A stretch of DNA of 60,118 nt. It comes from Candidatus Caldatribacterium californiense OP9-cSCG (GTDB lineage: Bacteria > Atribacterota > Atribacteria > Atribacterales > Caldatribacteriaceae). Within the stretch, counting starts at the first letter, position 1. Each line of letters opens with the position of its first letter. The notes below the pieces were generated by a model that was not told the DNA's origin, did no database searches, and worked only from the letters and a program-made list of their open reading frames with translations. Positions 44,000 to 52,430 of the stretch are shown piece by piece. Made by a program: the position numbers and the translations under genes. The stretch spans positions 1-60,118 of the forward strand of contig APKF01000074.1 of the NCBI GenBank assembly GCA_000353875.1, written 5' to 3'.

Positions 44000-46079
44000 C
44001 TTTCTCCCCTCGCTTCGCAATAACCCTGCGGGGTTTACTCCCCTCATACGGGCCGACGATGCCCTCCCGCTCCATCCGCTCAATAAGCCGGGCTGCCCGG
44101 TTGAAGCCAATGCGAAGCCTTCTTTGGAGAAGTGATGTCGAGGCTTTACCCGTCTCAAGGACAATCCTCACGGCTTCCTCATAGAGTTCGTCGTCTTCCT
44201 CATCTTCTCCCATGGCGGTCTTCTCTTCCTGGGCAATGAACTCCAGGGGATAGGGAACGTCTCCCTTCTGGCGCGTCCAGTGTTCCACGATTCTCTTTGT
44301 CTCCTCCGTACGGATGAATGCTCCCTGACCGCGGATGGGCTTACCCACCCCCATGGGGGCGAAGAGCATGTCACCATTCCCGAGGAGTTTTTCGGCTCCC
44401 GGACCGTCAAGGATGGTCCGGGAATCAACCTGCGAGGAGACGGCAAAAGCCAAACGGGAAGGAAAGTTGGCCTTGATGAGCCCGGTAATGACATCCACAG
44501 AGGGTCTCTGGGTCGCGACAACCAAGTGCATGCCCACGGCTCTTGCCATCTGGGCAAGCCGGCAGATATAGGTCTCAACGTCCCCCGGCGCAGTCATCAT
44601 GAGGTCAGCAAGCTCGTCGATAACCACAACGATATAGGGGAGCTTTTCTCTATCTTCCACAATGCTGTTGTACTCCTCGATGTTACGACAGGAAACTTCT
44701 GACAGAAGCTCGTATCTTGCATCCATCTCCCGGCAGAGCCACTTGAGGAAACGTACAACCAGACGGACCTCAGAAATGACCGGAGCACAGAGGTGGGGCA
44801 AGCCAGCGTATACCGAAAGCTCGACCCTCTTTGGGTCAATAAGGGCAATCCGAAGCCGCGTCGGATCAGCCCGATACAGGAGGCTGGCAAGGATGGCATT
44901 GATGCAGACGCTTTTTCCTGAACCTGTAGCACCGGCGATGAGCAGATGCGGCATGTCCCGAAGGTCCCAGAAAATTGGCTTTCCACCCACGTCCTTCCCC
45001 AGAGCAAGAAGCAATGGAGAGGGGTGACCGCTAAACTCTCCCCGTTCAAGGAGTTCCCGCAAGACGACGATTTCTTTGTGACGGTTCGGAACCTCAATGC
45101 CCACAGCTGCCTTCCCGGGAATCGGGGCTTCAATGCGTACTGCTGCCACGGCGAAGGCCAGCGCAATGTCGTTCGAGAGCCCAACGATCTTATTGACTTT
45201 AATCCCCGGAGCAGGCTGGAACTCGTACCGGGTAACCGTGGGGCCAACCTGGACATGCACCACCTTGCCCATCACCCCGAATTCCGCAAGGGTCTGCTCG
45301 AGTTTCACCACCTCCTCCTCGATATCCCGACGGCTCTTTTCGAATCGCCTTGGAGGAGGGGGGTTGAGAAGTTCCACTGAAGGCAAAACCCAGGAAGACT
45401 TCCTTTCCTCCTGAGGAGTCTTTGGTTTCGGTTTCTTCCGGGGAGAAGGCCCAAGCTCTAAGTGCTCAAGGAGCTTTGGGATGCTAAAGGTCTCCACTAT
45501 CTCAGTGCTTTCCTTCTTTGCAGGCGCAGGTGACGGACTCTTTGGCTCCTTCGAAGGAGCCAAAGAGGTGGTCTGTGTGCTTCCCTTACTTTTGACGAAT
45601 TGCACAAAGGCAGCAATCTTTCGCAGGAGCTTTCCGTCGCTCAAAAGATAGGTGCCAAGAAGGGCCACGAGGAAGAGGAATAATGCCGTCCCCAGATCTC
45701 CGAAATACCGCCGAAAAAAGCCCAGCAAGAAGAAGCCAAACACACCTCCTACTTCTCCCGTAGGGAGGGAGAAACCTCTTCGCAGAGCTTCTTGCTCAGA
45801 AAGGGCAAGGAACACAAAAAGCCACAAAGAGACACCGGTGATTCTCCCCACAAAACGATATTTCCTCGCAGGATGGAGCACCGCCAGCTCATAGACGACA
45901 AAACCCAGCAAAAAGGGCAAAACATAAGCCCCGAGGCCAAAGGCCCGGAGCGCCTGATACCGGAGAAAATCCCCAACCACCCCCATTCCTGAGGAAAGGA
46001 GGACAAGGAGGAGGTATGCTGCTGTCAGAGTCAGTATCGAAAGAACGAAGAGCTTTCTCTTCGGTTCCACGATGCCCAC
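43986..46079 (-). CDS. ftsK: DNA translocase FtsK/SpoIIIE
   Basis: A 697-residue septal DNA pump. The first 165 residues hold four membrane segments; a short Pro/Ser/Lys linker follows (about 170-240). The motor has alpha (VVKLEQTLAEFGVMGKVVHV), beta with Walker A AGATGSGKSVCINAILASLL and Walker B YIVVVIDELADLMMTAPGDV, plus QRPSVDVITGLIKANFPSRL. The gamma winged helix (TSLLQRRLRIGFNRAARLIE followed by RMEREGIVG) recognises orienting sequences. It works with XerC, also encoded here. The linker is much shorter than in proteobacteria. Start GTG 46079. Confidence 0.96.
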   Translation of the reverse strand: MGIVEPKRKLFVLSILTLTAAYLLLVLLSSGMGVVGDFLRYQALRAFGLGAYVLPFLLGFVVYELAVLHPARKYRFVGRITGVSLWLFVFLALSEQEALRRGFSLPTGEVGGVFGFFLLGFFRRYFGDLGTALFLFLVALLGTYLLSDGKLLRKIAAFVQFVKSKGSTQTTSLAPSKEPKSPSPAPAKKESTEIVETFSIPKLLEHLELGPSPRKKPKPKTPQEERKSSWVLPSVELLNPPPPRRFEKSRRDIEEEVVKLEQTLAEFGVMGKVVHVQVGPTVTRYEFQPAPGIKVNKIVGLSNDIALAFAVAAVRIEAPIPGKAAVGIEVPNRHKEIVVLRELLERGEFSGHPSPLLLALGKDVGGKPIFWDLRDMPHLLIAGATGSGKSVCINAILASLLYRADPTRLRIALIDPKRVELSVYAGLPHLCAPVISEVRLVVRFLKWLCREMDARYELLSEVSCRNIEEYNSIVEDREKLPYIVVVIDELADLMMTAPGDVETYICRLAQMARAVGMHLVVATQRPSVDVITGLIKANFPSRLAFAVSSQVDSRTILDGPGAEKLLGNGDMLFAPMGVGKPIRGQGAFIRTEETKRIVEHWTRQKGDVPYPLEFIAQEEKTAMGEDEEDDELYEEAVRIVLETGKASTSLLQRRLRIGFNRAARLIERMEREGIVGPYEGSKPRRVIAKRGEKGAGI

Positions 46080-46087
46080 ACTCGTCC

Positions 46088-48205
46088 TTATTTTCTCCTC
46101 TGAGGAGGCTTTGTGTCCTTGGGGGGAGAAACCGCCGCAATGGCTTCTTTATGGCTTAAGGTAATGCGTCCCAGAGAATCAATACCGATAACCTTCACCA
46201 GGAGGTCTTCCCCTGGCTTGACAAAATCCTCTACCTTTCGGATGCGTTCAAAGGAAAGCTGGGAAATATGGCATAATCCTTCTCGGCCGGGGAAAATCTC
46301 CACAAAGGCCCCGAAGTCGGCGATCCTCGTCACCTTCCCGAGGTAAATCTTCCCGACTTCGACGTCCTGGGTCACATTCCGGATCATTTCGATGGCCTTC
46401 TCTTTGCCTTCCTCGGTACGGGAGAACACGAGGACCTTCCCGTTCTCCTTGATATCTATGGTCACCCCGGCCTCTTCAACAATGCGCTTGATGATCTTTC
46501 CTCCCGGACCGATAAGTGCACCAATACGGTCCGGATTGATTTCCACAATACCGATGCGGGGCGCATACGGCGAAATGGAACTCCGGGGCCGGTCAAGCAC
46601 AGAGTCCATGATGTCAAGAATGTACATTCTGCCCTCTTTCGCTTCCTGGAGAGCCTCAGCAAGAATCTCCCACCGCAACCCCTTGTTCTTGACATCAAGC
46701 TGAATAGCGGTAATGCCCTTGCGACTTCCCGCAACCTTAAAGTCCATTTCTCCATAGTGGTCCTCTGAGCCAATGATATCCCGAAGGAAAACCTTCCTGT
46801 CACCGGAAAGAAGAAGACCAATCGAAAGGCCGGCACAGGAGGAACGGATGGGAACCCCCGCATCCATGAGGGAAAGACTGCCCCCGCACACCGTGGCCAT
46901 AGAGGATGAACCATTCGACTCCAGAATCTCTGAAACCACCCGGATGGTATAGGGAAACTCTTCCTCCGGAGGAATGAAGCACTCCAGCGCTCGCTCTGCC
47001 AGAGCCCCGTGGCCAATTTCTCGCCGTCCGGGACCACGCATGGGACGGACCTCTCCGGTGCTATAGGGTGGGAAATTGTAGTGGAGCATGAAACGTTTGG
47101 CCTCTTCCTCCTGAAGGCCGTCCACTTTCTGCTCTTCGCTCGTTGCACCAAGCGTGGTGATAACCAGTGCCTGGGTCTGTCCCCGGACAAAGAGGCTCGA
47201 GCCATGGGTGCGTGGGAGGCACCCAACCTCACAGCGAATGGGCCGAATTTCCTGGGGAGTCCTTCCATCCTGTCTCCGTCCCGTGGTGAAGACCAGGTTT
47301 TCAATTTCTTCCTTCACGACGCTATCCCAAACAGGGGTCAGGAAGGAGGCATTCCCAAATCGCGTTTCGGCTTCCTCCTTTGCCTTCTGAAAGAGGGCGT
47401 TCATCTCCTTCTCCCGGGCTTTCTTTTCCGGAATGGTGATAATCTGAGCGATGGCTTTGCGGTATTCTTCGTCAACGAAAGCCTGAAGCGCATCCCAGAA
47501 GGGAGGAAGGAGAACCTCTCGTTTAGGCCTTCCAAAGGAGGCCAGGATATCCTTCTGGGAAGCAATCATCTTCAGGATTTCTTCGTGCCCAAGGCGCAGA
47601 GCGGCAACGATTTTCTCTTCGTCCACTTCCTTCGCACCAGCTTCAATCATGGCGATGCCATACTCAGAGCCGGCAACGACAAGGTCCAGACTGCTCAATG
47701 CAAGTTCTTCCAAGGTGGGATTCACAATGAACTGGTCTCCAACGAGGCCTATACGGCAGGCTCCAATAGGCCCCTCAAAGGGAATTTCCGAAAGCCCCAG
47801 AGCGAAGGAAGCCCCAACGATGGAAATGACATCGGGAGGATGGCTTTCATCAACAGAGAGCACGGTGACGACAACCTGGATGTCGTTATAGAGGAGCTTG
47901 GGGAAGAAAGGACGAATGGAACGGTCAATGAGACGGGCACTCAGGATTGCCGGGACACGGGGTTTCCCCTCTCGCTTAATGAAACCGCCGGGAATCTTCC
48001 CTGCAGCGTAAAAACGCTCTTCAAAATCCACAAGAAGCGGGGTAAAATCCACCTCTTCACGAACCTCATCGGACATTGTGGCCGTCACAAGGACCACGGT
48101 ATCACCATAACGAACGGTTACCGCACCGTGGGCTTGCTGGGCAAGTTTTCCTGCCTCGATGAGGAGTGTTTCTCTTCCAAAGCCTATTTCCCACCTGTAG
48201 GACAC
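46088..48205 (-). CDS. pnp: Polyribonucleotide nucleotidyltransferase (PNPase)
   Basis: PNPase degrades RNA 3' to 5' with phosphate. The 705-residue protein has two RNase PH domains (about 5-220 and 310-545, with REGKPRVPAILSARLIDRSI and VCGGSLSLMDAGVPI), an alpha-helical linker, KH (GIVEINPDRIGALIGPGGKI) and S1 (VGKIYLGKVTRIADFGAFVE) domains. GTG 48205 is nine bases past the rpsO stop. The rpsO-pnp pair is among the most conserved bacterial gene pairs; pnp is often controlled via its leader. RNase Y in the same cluster supplies the initiating cut. Confidence 0.97.
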   Translation of the reverse strand: MSYRWEIGFGRETLLIEAGKLAQQAHGAVTVRYGDTVVLVTATMSDEVREEVDFTPLLVDFEERFYAAGKIPGGFIKREGKPRVPAILSARLIDRSIRPFFPKLLYNDIQVVVTVLSVDESHPPDVISIVGASFALGLSEIPFEGPIGACRIGLVGDQFIVNPTLEELALSSLDLVVAGSEYGIAMIEAGAKEVDEEKIVAALRLGHEEILKMIASQKDILASFGRPKREVLLPPFWDALQAFVDEEYRKAIAQIITIPEKKAREKEMNALFQKAKEEAETRFGNASFLTPVWDSVVKEEIENLVFTTGRRQDGRTPQEIRPIRCEVGCLPRTHGSSLFVRGQTQALVITTLGATSEEQKVDGLQEEEAKRFMLHYNFPPYSTGEVRPMRGPGRREIGHGALAERALECFIPPEEEFPYTIRVVSEILESNGSSSMATVCGGSLSLMDAGVPIRSSCAGLSIGLLLSGDRKVFLRDIIGSEDHYGEMDFKVAGSRKGITAIQLDVKNKGLRWEILAEALQEAKEGRMYILDIMDSVLDRPRSSISPYAPRIGIVEINPDRIGALIGPGGKIIKRIVEEAGVTIDIKENGKVLVFSRTEEGKEKAIEMIRNVTQDVEVGKIYLGKVTRIADFGAFVEIFPGREGLCHISQLSFERIRKVEDFVKPGEDLLVKVIGIDSLGRITLSHKEAIAAVSPPKDTKPPQRRK

Positions 48206-48214
48206 AATACTACC

Positions 48215-48484
48215 CTACCTCCTTAACCCGAGTTTTTCAAGGATGGCATAATACCGATCAACGTGGTACTTCCGGAGGTAGTTGAGAAGCCTCCGTCTTC
48301 GCCCAACCATAATGAACAGACCCCTTCGGGAATGGAAATCCTTGGGGTGCTGCTTCAGATGCTCAGTAAGCTCGCGGATGCGTTCCGTGAGAAGAGCAAT
48401 CTGCACTTCAGGAGAACCGGTGTCCGTACTGTGGATCTTGAACTGTTCGATGATCTCCTTCTTCCGCTCTTTTGTCAGAGCCAA
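48215..48484 (-). CDS. rpsO: 30S ribosomal protein S15
   Basis: The standard 89-residue S15: [58 protein letters not shown]. It binds 16S rRNA early in 30S assembly. The start codon is TTG at 48484, supported by GGAGGTGGAG upstream and by the conserved N-terminus. It is the first gene of the long minus-strand cluster, directly behind a promoter. Confidence 0.97.
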   Translation of the reverse strand: MALTKERKKEIIEQFKIHSTDTGSPEVQIALLTERIRELTEHLKQHPKDFHSRRGLFIMVGRRRRLLNYLRKYHVDRYYAILEKLGLRR

Positions 48485-48529
48485 CTTCGCTCCACCTCCA
48501 GCTTATCTTCTCTCAGACATTCAAAAAGT

Positions 48530-48559
48530 AGTTTATCACAGAAACACAGGTACTGTAAA
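48530..48559 (-). promoter_or_regulatory. Probable promoter of rpsO-pnp
   Basis: On the minus strand TTTACA (48559-48554) and TAAACT (48535-48530) are 18 bases apart. The expected start of transcription would leave a leader of about 40 bases before the TTG of rpsO. It faces away from the transporter promoter in the same gap. Confidence 0.55.
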
Positions 48560-48594
48560 CCCTCAGGACATCGGGGTTGTGTGCCATACCATTA

Positions 48595-48623
48595 TTGACA
48601 GCGCTTGTTCCCCCTGGTAGGAT
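48595..48623 (+). promoter_or_regulatory. Strong sigma-70-type promoter of the sugar ABC transporter
   Basis: TTGACA (48595-48600) and TAGGAT (48618-48623) are separated by 17 bases, a full -35 consensus with ideal spacing. Transcription would begin around 48630, about 28 bases before the ATG, and AGGGGGG provides the ribosome binding site. The 35 bases between this and the rpsO promoter are free for regulator binding; no clear palindrome is seen there. Confidence 0.7.
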
Positions 48624-48657
48624 GATAGCAAAACCTCATTTCAAGGGGGGTAGGCGT

Positions 48658-50148
48658 ATGCGAAAGCTTTTGTGGTGCGTGGTGCTGGTAGTCCTTCTCG
48701 TTGTCGCCTCCGCGCTTGCTGCAGAGAAAACGTGGGAATCCCAGCCAGGAGAGTTCAAGGGCCAGACCATCACGGTGCTCATCACTGATCCCCACTCTGC
48801 CGTTGTGGAATCCTGGAAGCCGGAGTGGGAAGCCCTCACCGGAGCGAAAGTAGAAATGGTCGTCGTTCCTTACGCTTCCCTTTACGACAAAATGATGACG
48901 GACTTCATCACCGGAACCGGTGCTTACGACCTCATCTGCTGGCCCTCCACCTGGGCAGGGGACGTCATGGGTGGTGGATGGGTACTGCCACTTGAAGACC
49001 TCATGGAAGAGTACGGCTACCCGGACTGGGACGACGTTGTCCCGGCCATTAAACTCATCGTCTCCTGGGGTGGCAAGGTTTACGCACTTCCTTACGATGG
49101 CGATTGCCACATGCTCTACTACCGCAAAGATGCCCTTGAGAACCCCGACTACAGGGCAAAGTTCAAGGAAAAGTACGGCTATGAGTACAACATCCCGCCG
49201 AAGTCCTGGGAGGAAATTATGGACATTTCCGAGTTCTTTACTGGATGGGACTGGGATAACGACGGAGAAACGGAGTACGGCATTGCCTTTATCGCTCAAC
49301 GGAAGACCCAAGCTATGTGGTCGTACCTTGATATCGCCATGCAGTACGCGGCACAGCCCGGTGTTGCTCCCTTCTTTGACCCTGACACCATGGAGCCTCA
49401 AGTCAACAATCCTGGATGGGTTGAGGCCATGGACGTCATTCAGAAGCTGACGAAATTTGCTCCCCCAGGTCTTTTGAGCTACGGGTACAGTGAGCTCCGT
49501 CAGGCTTTTGTGTCGGGGAACTCGGCAATTGCCCTTGACTGGGGAGATATTGGCATTCTCGAGCAATCCCCGGAGAAATACGGCAGTAAAGTCAAGGGGC
49601 TCCTGGGGTATGGTCCACTCCCCGGCTCCATGAAGACTTACGACTTCAAGGCAAAGCGGTGGATTGAGGGATACAACCAGGTGAACTTTCTGAACTTCGG
49701 AGGGTGGGTCTTCTCAATCTCTAAGTTCTCGAAGAATCCTGTCCCGGCGTACAAGTTCGCCACGTACTTCACCGCTCCCGAGCGAAGCCTCCTTGACGTC
49801 TGCGGCATCCACGGATACACCGGAGCCAACCCCTGGCGCTTCTCGCACTTCAAGAACATCGACAAGTGGGTCGAGGGCGGTTGGGGCAAGGATTCTGTCA
49901 CAAAGTACCTGGAAACCATCCAGACCATTCTTTCCGACCCCAAAGCCATCACAGATCTTCGCATTCCTGGAGCCGCAGAGTACTATGACTATCTTGACCT
50001 CTACCTTGCCGAGGTGCTCTCTGGAACCAAGGCACCCAAGGATGCTTGCGACGCCATTTACGCCGAATGGGTGAAGATCACCGAAACTCATGGAAAGGAG
50101 AAACAAAAGGCCCTTTACCGTGAGTCCCTTGGGCTTCCTGCAGAGTGA
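48658..50148 (+). CDS. ABC transporter extracellular solute-binding protein (carbohydrate type)
   Basis: A 496-residue binding protein of family 1 (maltose-type). It has a signal peptide MRKLLWCVVLVVLLVVASAL with a likely cut after ALA before AEKT; there is no lipobox cysteine, so it may be released or held by the outer layer. The mature part shows GQTITVLITDPHSAVVESWK, MMTDFITGTGAYDLICWPST, YALPYDGDCHMLYYRKDALE and many aromatic residues (for example GWDWDNDGETEYG) that usually stack on sugars. ATG 48658 follows AGGGGGG. Two permease genes follow after a hairpin. The exact sugar is unknown. Confidence 0.9.
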   Translation: MRKLLWCVVLVVLLVVASALAAEKTWESQPGEFKGQTITVLITDPHSAVVESWKPEWEALTGAKVEMVVVPYASLYDKMMTDFITGTGAYDLICWPSTWAGDVMGGGWVLPLEDLMEEYGYPDWDDVVPAIKLIVSWGGKVYALPYDGDCHMLYYRKDALENPDYRAKFKEKYGYEYNIPPKSWEEIMDISEFFTGWDWDNDGETEYGIAFIAQRKTQAMWSYLDIAMQYAAQPGVAPFFDPDTMEPQVNNPGWVEAMDVIQKLTKFAPPGLLSYGYSELRQAFVSGNSAIALDWGDIGILEQSPEKYGSKVKGLLGYGPLPGSMKTYDFKAKRWIEGYNQVNFLNFGGWVFSISKFSKNPVPAYKFATYFTAPERSLLDVCGIHGYTGANPWRFSHFKNIDKWVEGGWGKDSVTKYLETIQTILSDPKAITDLRIPGAAEYYDYLDLYLAEVLSGTKAPKDACDAIYAEWVKITETHGKEKQKALYRESLGLPAE

Positions 50149-50157
50149 ACGCCTTCC

Positions 50158-50189
50158 AAAGGGCTGGGGGACATGTCCCCCAGCCCTTT
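50158..50189 (+). terminator. Hairpin between binding protein and permeases (attenuator)
   Basis: A perfect 32-base palindrome with arms AAAGGGCTGGGGGACA and its complement starts nine bases after the binding protein stop. There is only a short T-containing tail (TTTGCCTTT), so termination is likely partial. This is a common way to make much more binding protein than permease, and it can also protect the upstream mRNA from decay. Confidence 0.7.
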
Positions 50190-50211
50190 GCCTTTCAGGG
50201 TGTGAACACTG

Positions 50212-51075
50212 ATGAGAAAAGAGGCCACAAAGTTTGGTTTCCTCCTGCCAGGACTTTTGTACCTTATGGCTATGGCGGTGTTTCCCCTTATCTGGTCACT
50301 GACACTGAGTTTCCATCGCTGGAAAGCCGCCACAGCCGCGCCAAGGGTTTTCGTGGGCATCGAAAATTTCCTCAACATCTTCTCCCGGGATCCCCGTTTC
50401 TGGAACAGTCTTCGCTTCACGGTGCTTTACGTTGCCATCGTGGTGAGCGTGGAGCTTTCCCTGGGCCTTCTCCTTGCGTACATTCTCAATGAACGCATTC
50501 GTTTCCGGAACTTCTTCCGGGTACTCTTCCTCCTCCCCATGGCAGCACCGCCCATTGCCGTTGCCTTCATGTGGCGAATGCTCCTCAACCCCGATGCAGG
50601 CATCGTGGTCAAAATCCTGAACTCTATGGGTTTGAACATGGTTCGATGGCTCACCGACGCCCGGCTCACTCCTTTTGTACTTATGGCGGTAGATATCTGG
50701 GAGTGGACGCCCTTCATGTTCCTTGGTCTTCTCGCTGCCATGCAATCGTTCCCCGTGTCCCTGTACGACGCTGCTCAGGTTGATGGAGCCTCTCGCCTGC
50801 AAATCTTCTGGTTTGTCACTTTCCCTCTCCTTCTTCCCATCATGGTGACGCTTGTGCTCTTGCGGGCTATCGACGCTTTCAAGCTGTTCGAACTCGTCTT
50901 TGGCATCACCGGCGGTGGGCCAGGAACAAGCACGGAATCCCTTTCCTATTACACGTACACCGTGGGCTTTCAGTACTTCGACCTTGGATACGCCTGTGCA
51001 CTCTCGTGGGTATTCCTGGTGATCGTCCTCATCATGGCCAACTTTCTCCTCAAGAGGCTCCGCAAGGAGGTATGA
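50212..51075 (+). CDS. Sugar ABC transporter permease (MalF-like)
   Basis: A 287-residue integral membrane protein with six likely helices, including FGFLLPGLLYLMAMAVFPLI at the start and a final VFLVIVLIMANFLLKRL. It has the EAA loop, YDAAQVDGASRLQIFWFVTF followed by PLL, which docks the ATPase. It pairs with the next gene in the CUT1 family of carbohydrate importers. No ATPase gene is nearby, so the two permeases probably use a shared MsmK/UgpC-type ATPase coded elsewhere (inference). The start ATG 50212 comes after the attenuator hairpin. Confidence 0.92.
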   Translation: MRKEATKFGFLLPGLLYLMAMAVFPLIWSLTLSFHRWKAATAAPRVFVGIENFLNIFSRDPRFWNSLRFTVLYVAIVVSVELSLGLLLAYILNERIRFRNFFRVLFLLPMAAPPIAVAFMWRMLLNPDAGIVVKILNSMGLNMVRWLTDARLTPFVLMAVDIWEWTPFMFLGLLAAMQSFPVSLYDAAQVDGASRLQIFWFVTFPLLLPIMVTLVLLRAIDAFKLFELVFGITGGGPGTSTESLSYYTYTVGFQYFDLGYACALSWVFLVIVLIMANFLLKRLRKEV

Positions 51076-51076
51076 A

Positions 51077-51928
51077 ATGAAAAAGGGGCGAATTACCGGG
51101 TTTTCCGTCTTTGCCTGGGTTGTTCTCATTCTCTTCTCGGTATGGACAGTCTTCCCGTTCTTCTGGGGTGCCATCACTTCCTTCAAGTCCCCCGGGGAAC
51201 AGTACACCACCACTTTCCTCCCCCTTGTCCAGTTCCGGCCCTCTACTTATGCCTGGCAGGTTGTGCTCGGACAGGCAGAGGGCGAACGTACCCGCCAGGG
51301 CCTGCGAAATAGCATCCTCATTTCTTCGCTAAGTTCACTCCTTGTTCTCCTCCTTGGATCCCTTGCCGGTTACGCCCTCACCCGCTTTCGTTTCCACCGC
51401 TGGAAAAACAAAGATATCGCCAGCTGGATTCTCTCCAATCGTATGTTCCCTCCCATTGCCGTGGCCATTCCCTTCTTCCTCATCATGCGAACTTTGAAGC
51501 TTCTTGATACTCTGCCTGCCGTTATCATGGCTCACACGGTGTACAATCTTCCTCTGGCCATATGGCTCATGATGGACTTCTTCCGTGAACTTCCCGAAGA
51601 GGTGGAAGAGGCTGCCCTTATTGATGGGTGTTCATCGTTCCAGGCCTTCTTCCGCATTGCCCTGCCTCTTTCGCTTCCAGGAATCGTTGCAGTGTACATC
51701 CTCTGCTTCATCTTTTCCTGGAACGAGTTCCTCTTTGTGGTGACGCTCTCATATCGAAAGACCATGACCATGCCGGTGATCATCGCCGGAACGCTCACCG
51801 TACGGGGACTGGATTTCTGGAAGGTCTCTGCGCTGTCGCTCCTTGCCATCACCCCTCCCGTGGTCCTTGCCGCATTGACTTCCCGCTTCCTCATTCGGGG
51901 GCTTACGCTTGGTGCCATTAAAGAGTAA
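51077..51928 (+). CDS. Sugar ABC transporter permease (MalG-like)
   Basis: A 283-residue partner permease of the CUT1 family: N-terminal helix AWVVLILFSVWTVFPFFWGA, a block with NSILISSLSSLLVLLLGSLA, and the EAA loop EEAALIDGCSSFQAFFRIAL followed by PLSLPG. About six helices are visible. It starts one base after the preceding stop with an AAGGAGG site inside that gene's end, and ends 23 bases before the universal stress protein gene, so the four genes form one operon. Confidence 0.93.
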   Translation: MKKGRITGFSVFAWVVLILFSVWTVFPFFWGAITSFKSPGEQYTTTFLPLVQFRPSTYAWQVVLGQAEGERTRQGLRNSILISSLSSLLVLLLGSLAGYALTRFRFHRWKNKDIASWILSNRMFPPIAVAIPFFLIMRTLKLLDTLPAVIMAHTVYNLPLAIWLMMDFFRELPEEVEEAALIDGCSSFQAFFRIALPLSLPGIVAVYILCFIFSWNEFLFVVTLSYRKTMTMPVIIAGTLTVRGLDFWKVSALSLLAITPPVVLAALTSRFLIRGLTLGAIKE

Positions 51929-51951
51929 GTAAGATGAGAGGAGGTGGAAAC

Positions 51952-52399
51952 ATGACCATCAAACACATCCTGGTGCCGACGGATTTTTCGCCCTTCTCAG
52001 ACCTGGCGCTTCGGGTTGTCTCATCCCTTCAGGAAAAGTTCAACGCCAGGGTTACCGTGCTCCATGTGCTCACCCCCCTTGAGGCCGATACCCTAACTGC
52101 TCAACCTGGGAATCCCTGGGAAAACGTGGTGCTGCGAATTCAGAACACCATGACTGAGGAGGTGGAAAAAAAACGCCCCTTCCCTTTCCAAAGAACTCGT
52201 GAACCTTGAAGTCGTGGTGGGAGAACCAGCAGAAGAAATCGCCCGCTTTGCAGAGGAAAACGGTGTTGACCTCATCGTCATGGGAACTCATGGGAGAACG
52301 GGACTTGCGGGAATCCTCCTTGGGAGCGTGACCATGGGAGTCATCAGGAGAACGTGTATCCCCGTGATGGTGGTGAAGTGCCCGGAAGGGCTGAAATGA
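51952..52399 (+). CDS. Universal stress protein family, frameshifted at an A8 run
   Basis: UspA-like nucleotide-binding protein. The first frame gives IKHILVPTDFSPFSDLALRV and TVLHVLTP, then breaks after EEVEKK and stops at 52207-52209. From there the expected frame reads APSLSKELVNLEVVVGEPAE, then LIVMGTHGRTGLAGILLGSV and CIPVMVVK, the ATP-binding G-2x-G-9x-G(S/T) end, to TGA 52399. The run AAAAAAAA at 52166-52173 is one A too long: seven A's give EVEKNAPSLSKELV. Repaired length is 148, usual for the family. ATG 51952 has AGGAGGTGG upstream. Confidence 0.85.
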
Positions 52400-52402
52400 A
52401 GC

Positions 52403-52430
52403 AATCCCTGCCCCGGACGGGGCAGGGATT
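52403..52430. terminator. Terminator between convergent usp and oxidoreductase beta genes
   Basis: AATCCCTGCCCC and GGGGCAGGGATT form a 12-bp perfect stem with a GGAC loop. It starts four bases after the usp stop and touches the stop of the minus-strand beta gene, so it can serve both directions, though T runs are short (TTTA on plus). Confidence 0.7.

Noticed and set aside
47009..48226. A 405-codon plus-strand frame opposite pnp
   Set aside because: It lies fully antisense to a textbook PNPase and has no recognisable motif, start signal or protein-like composition; it is a shadow of the coding strand's codon bias.
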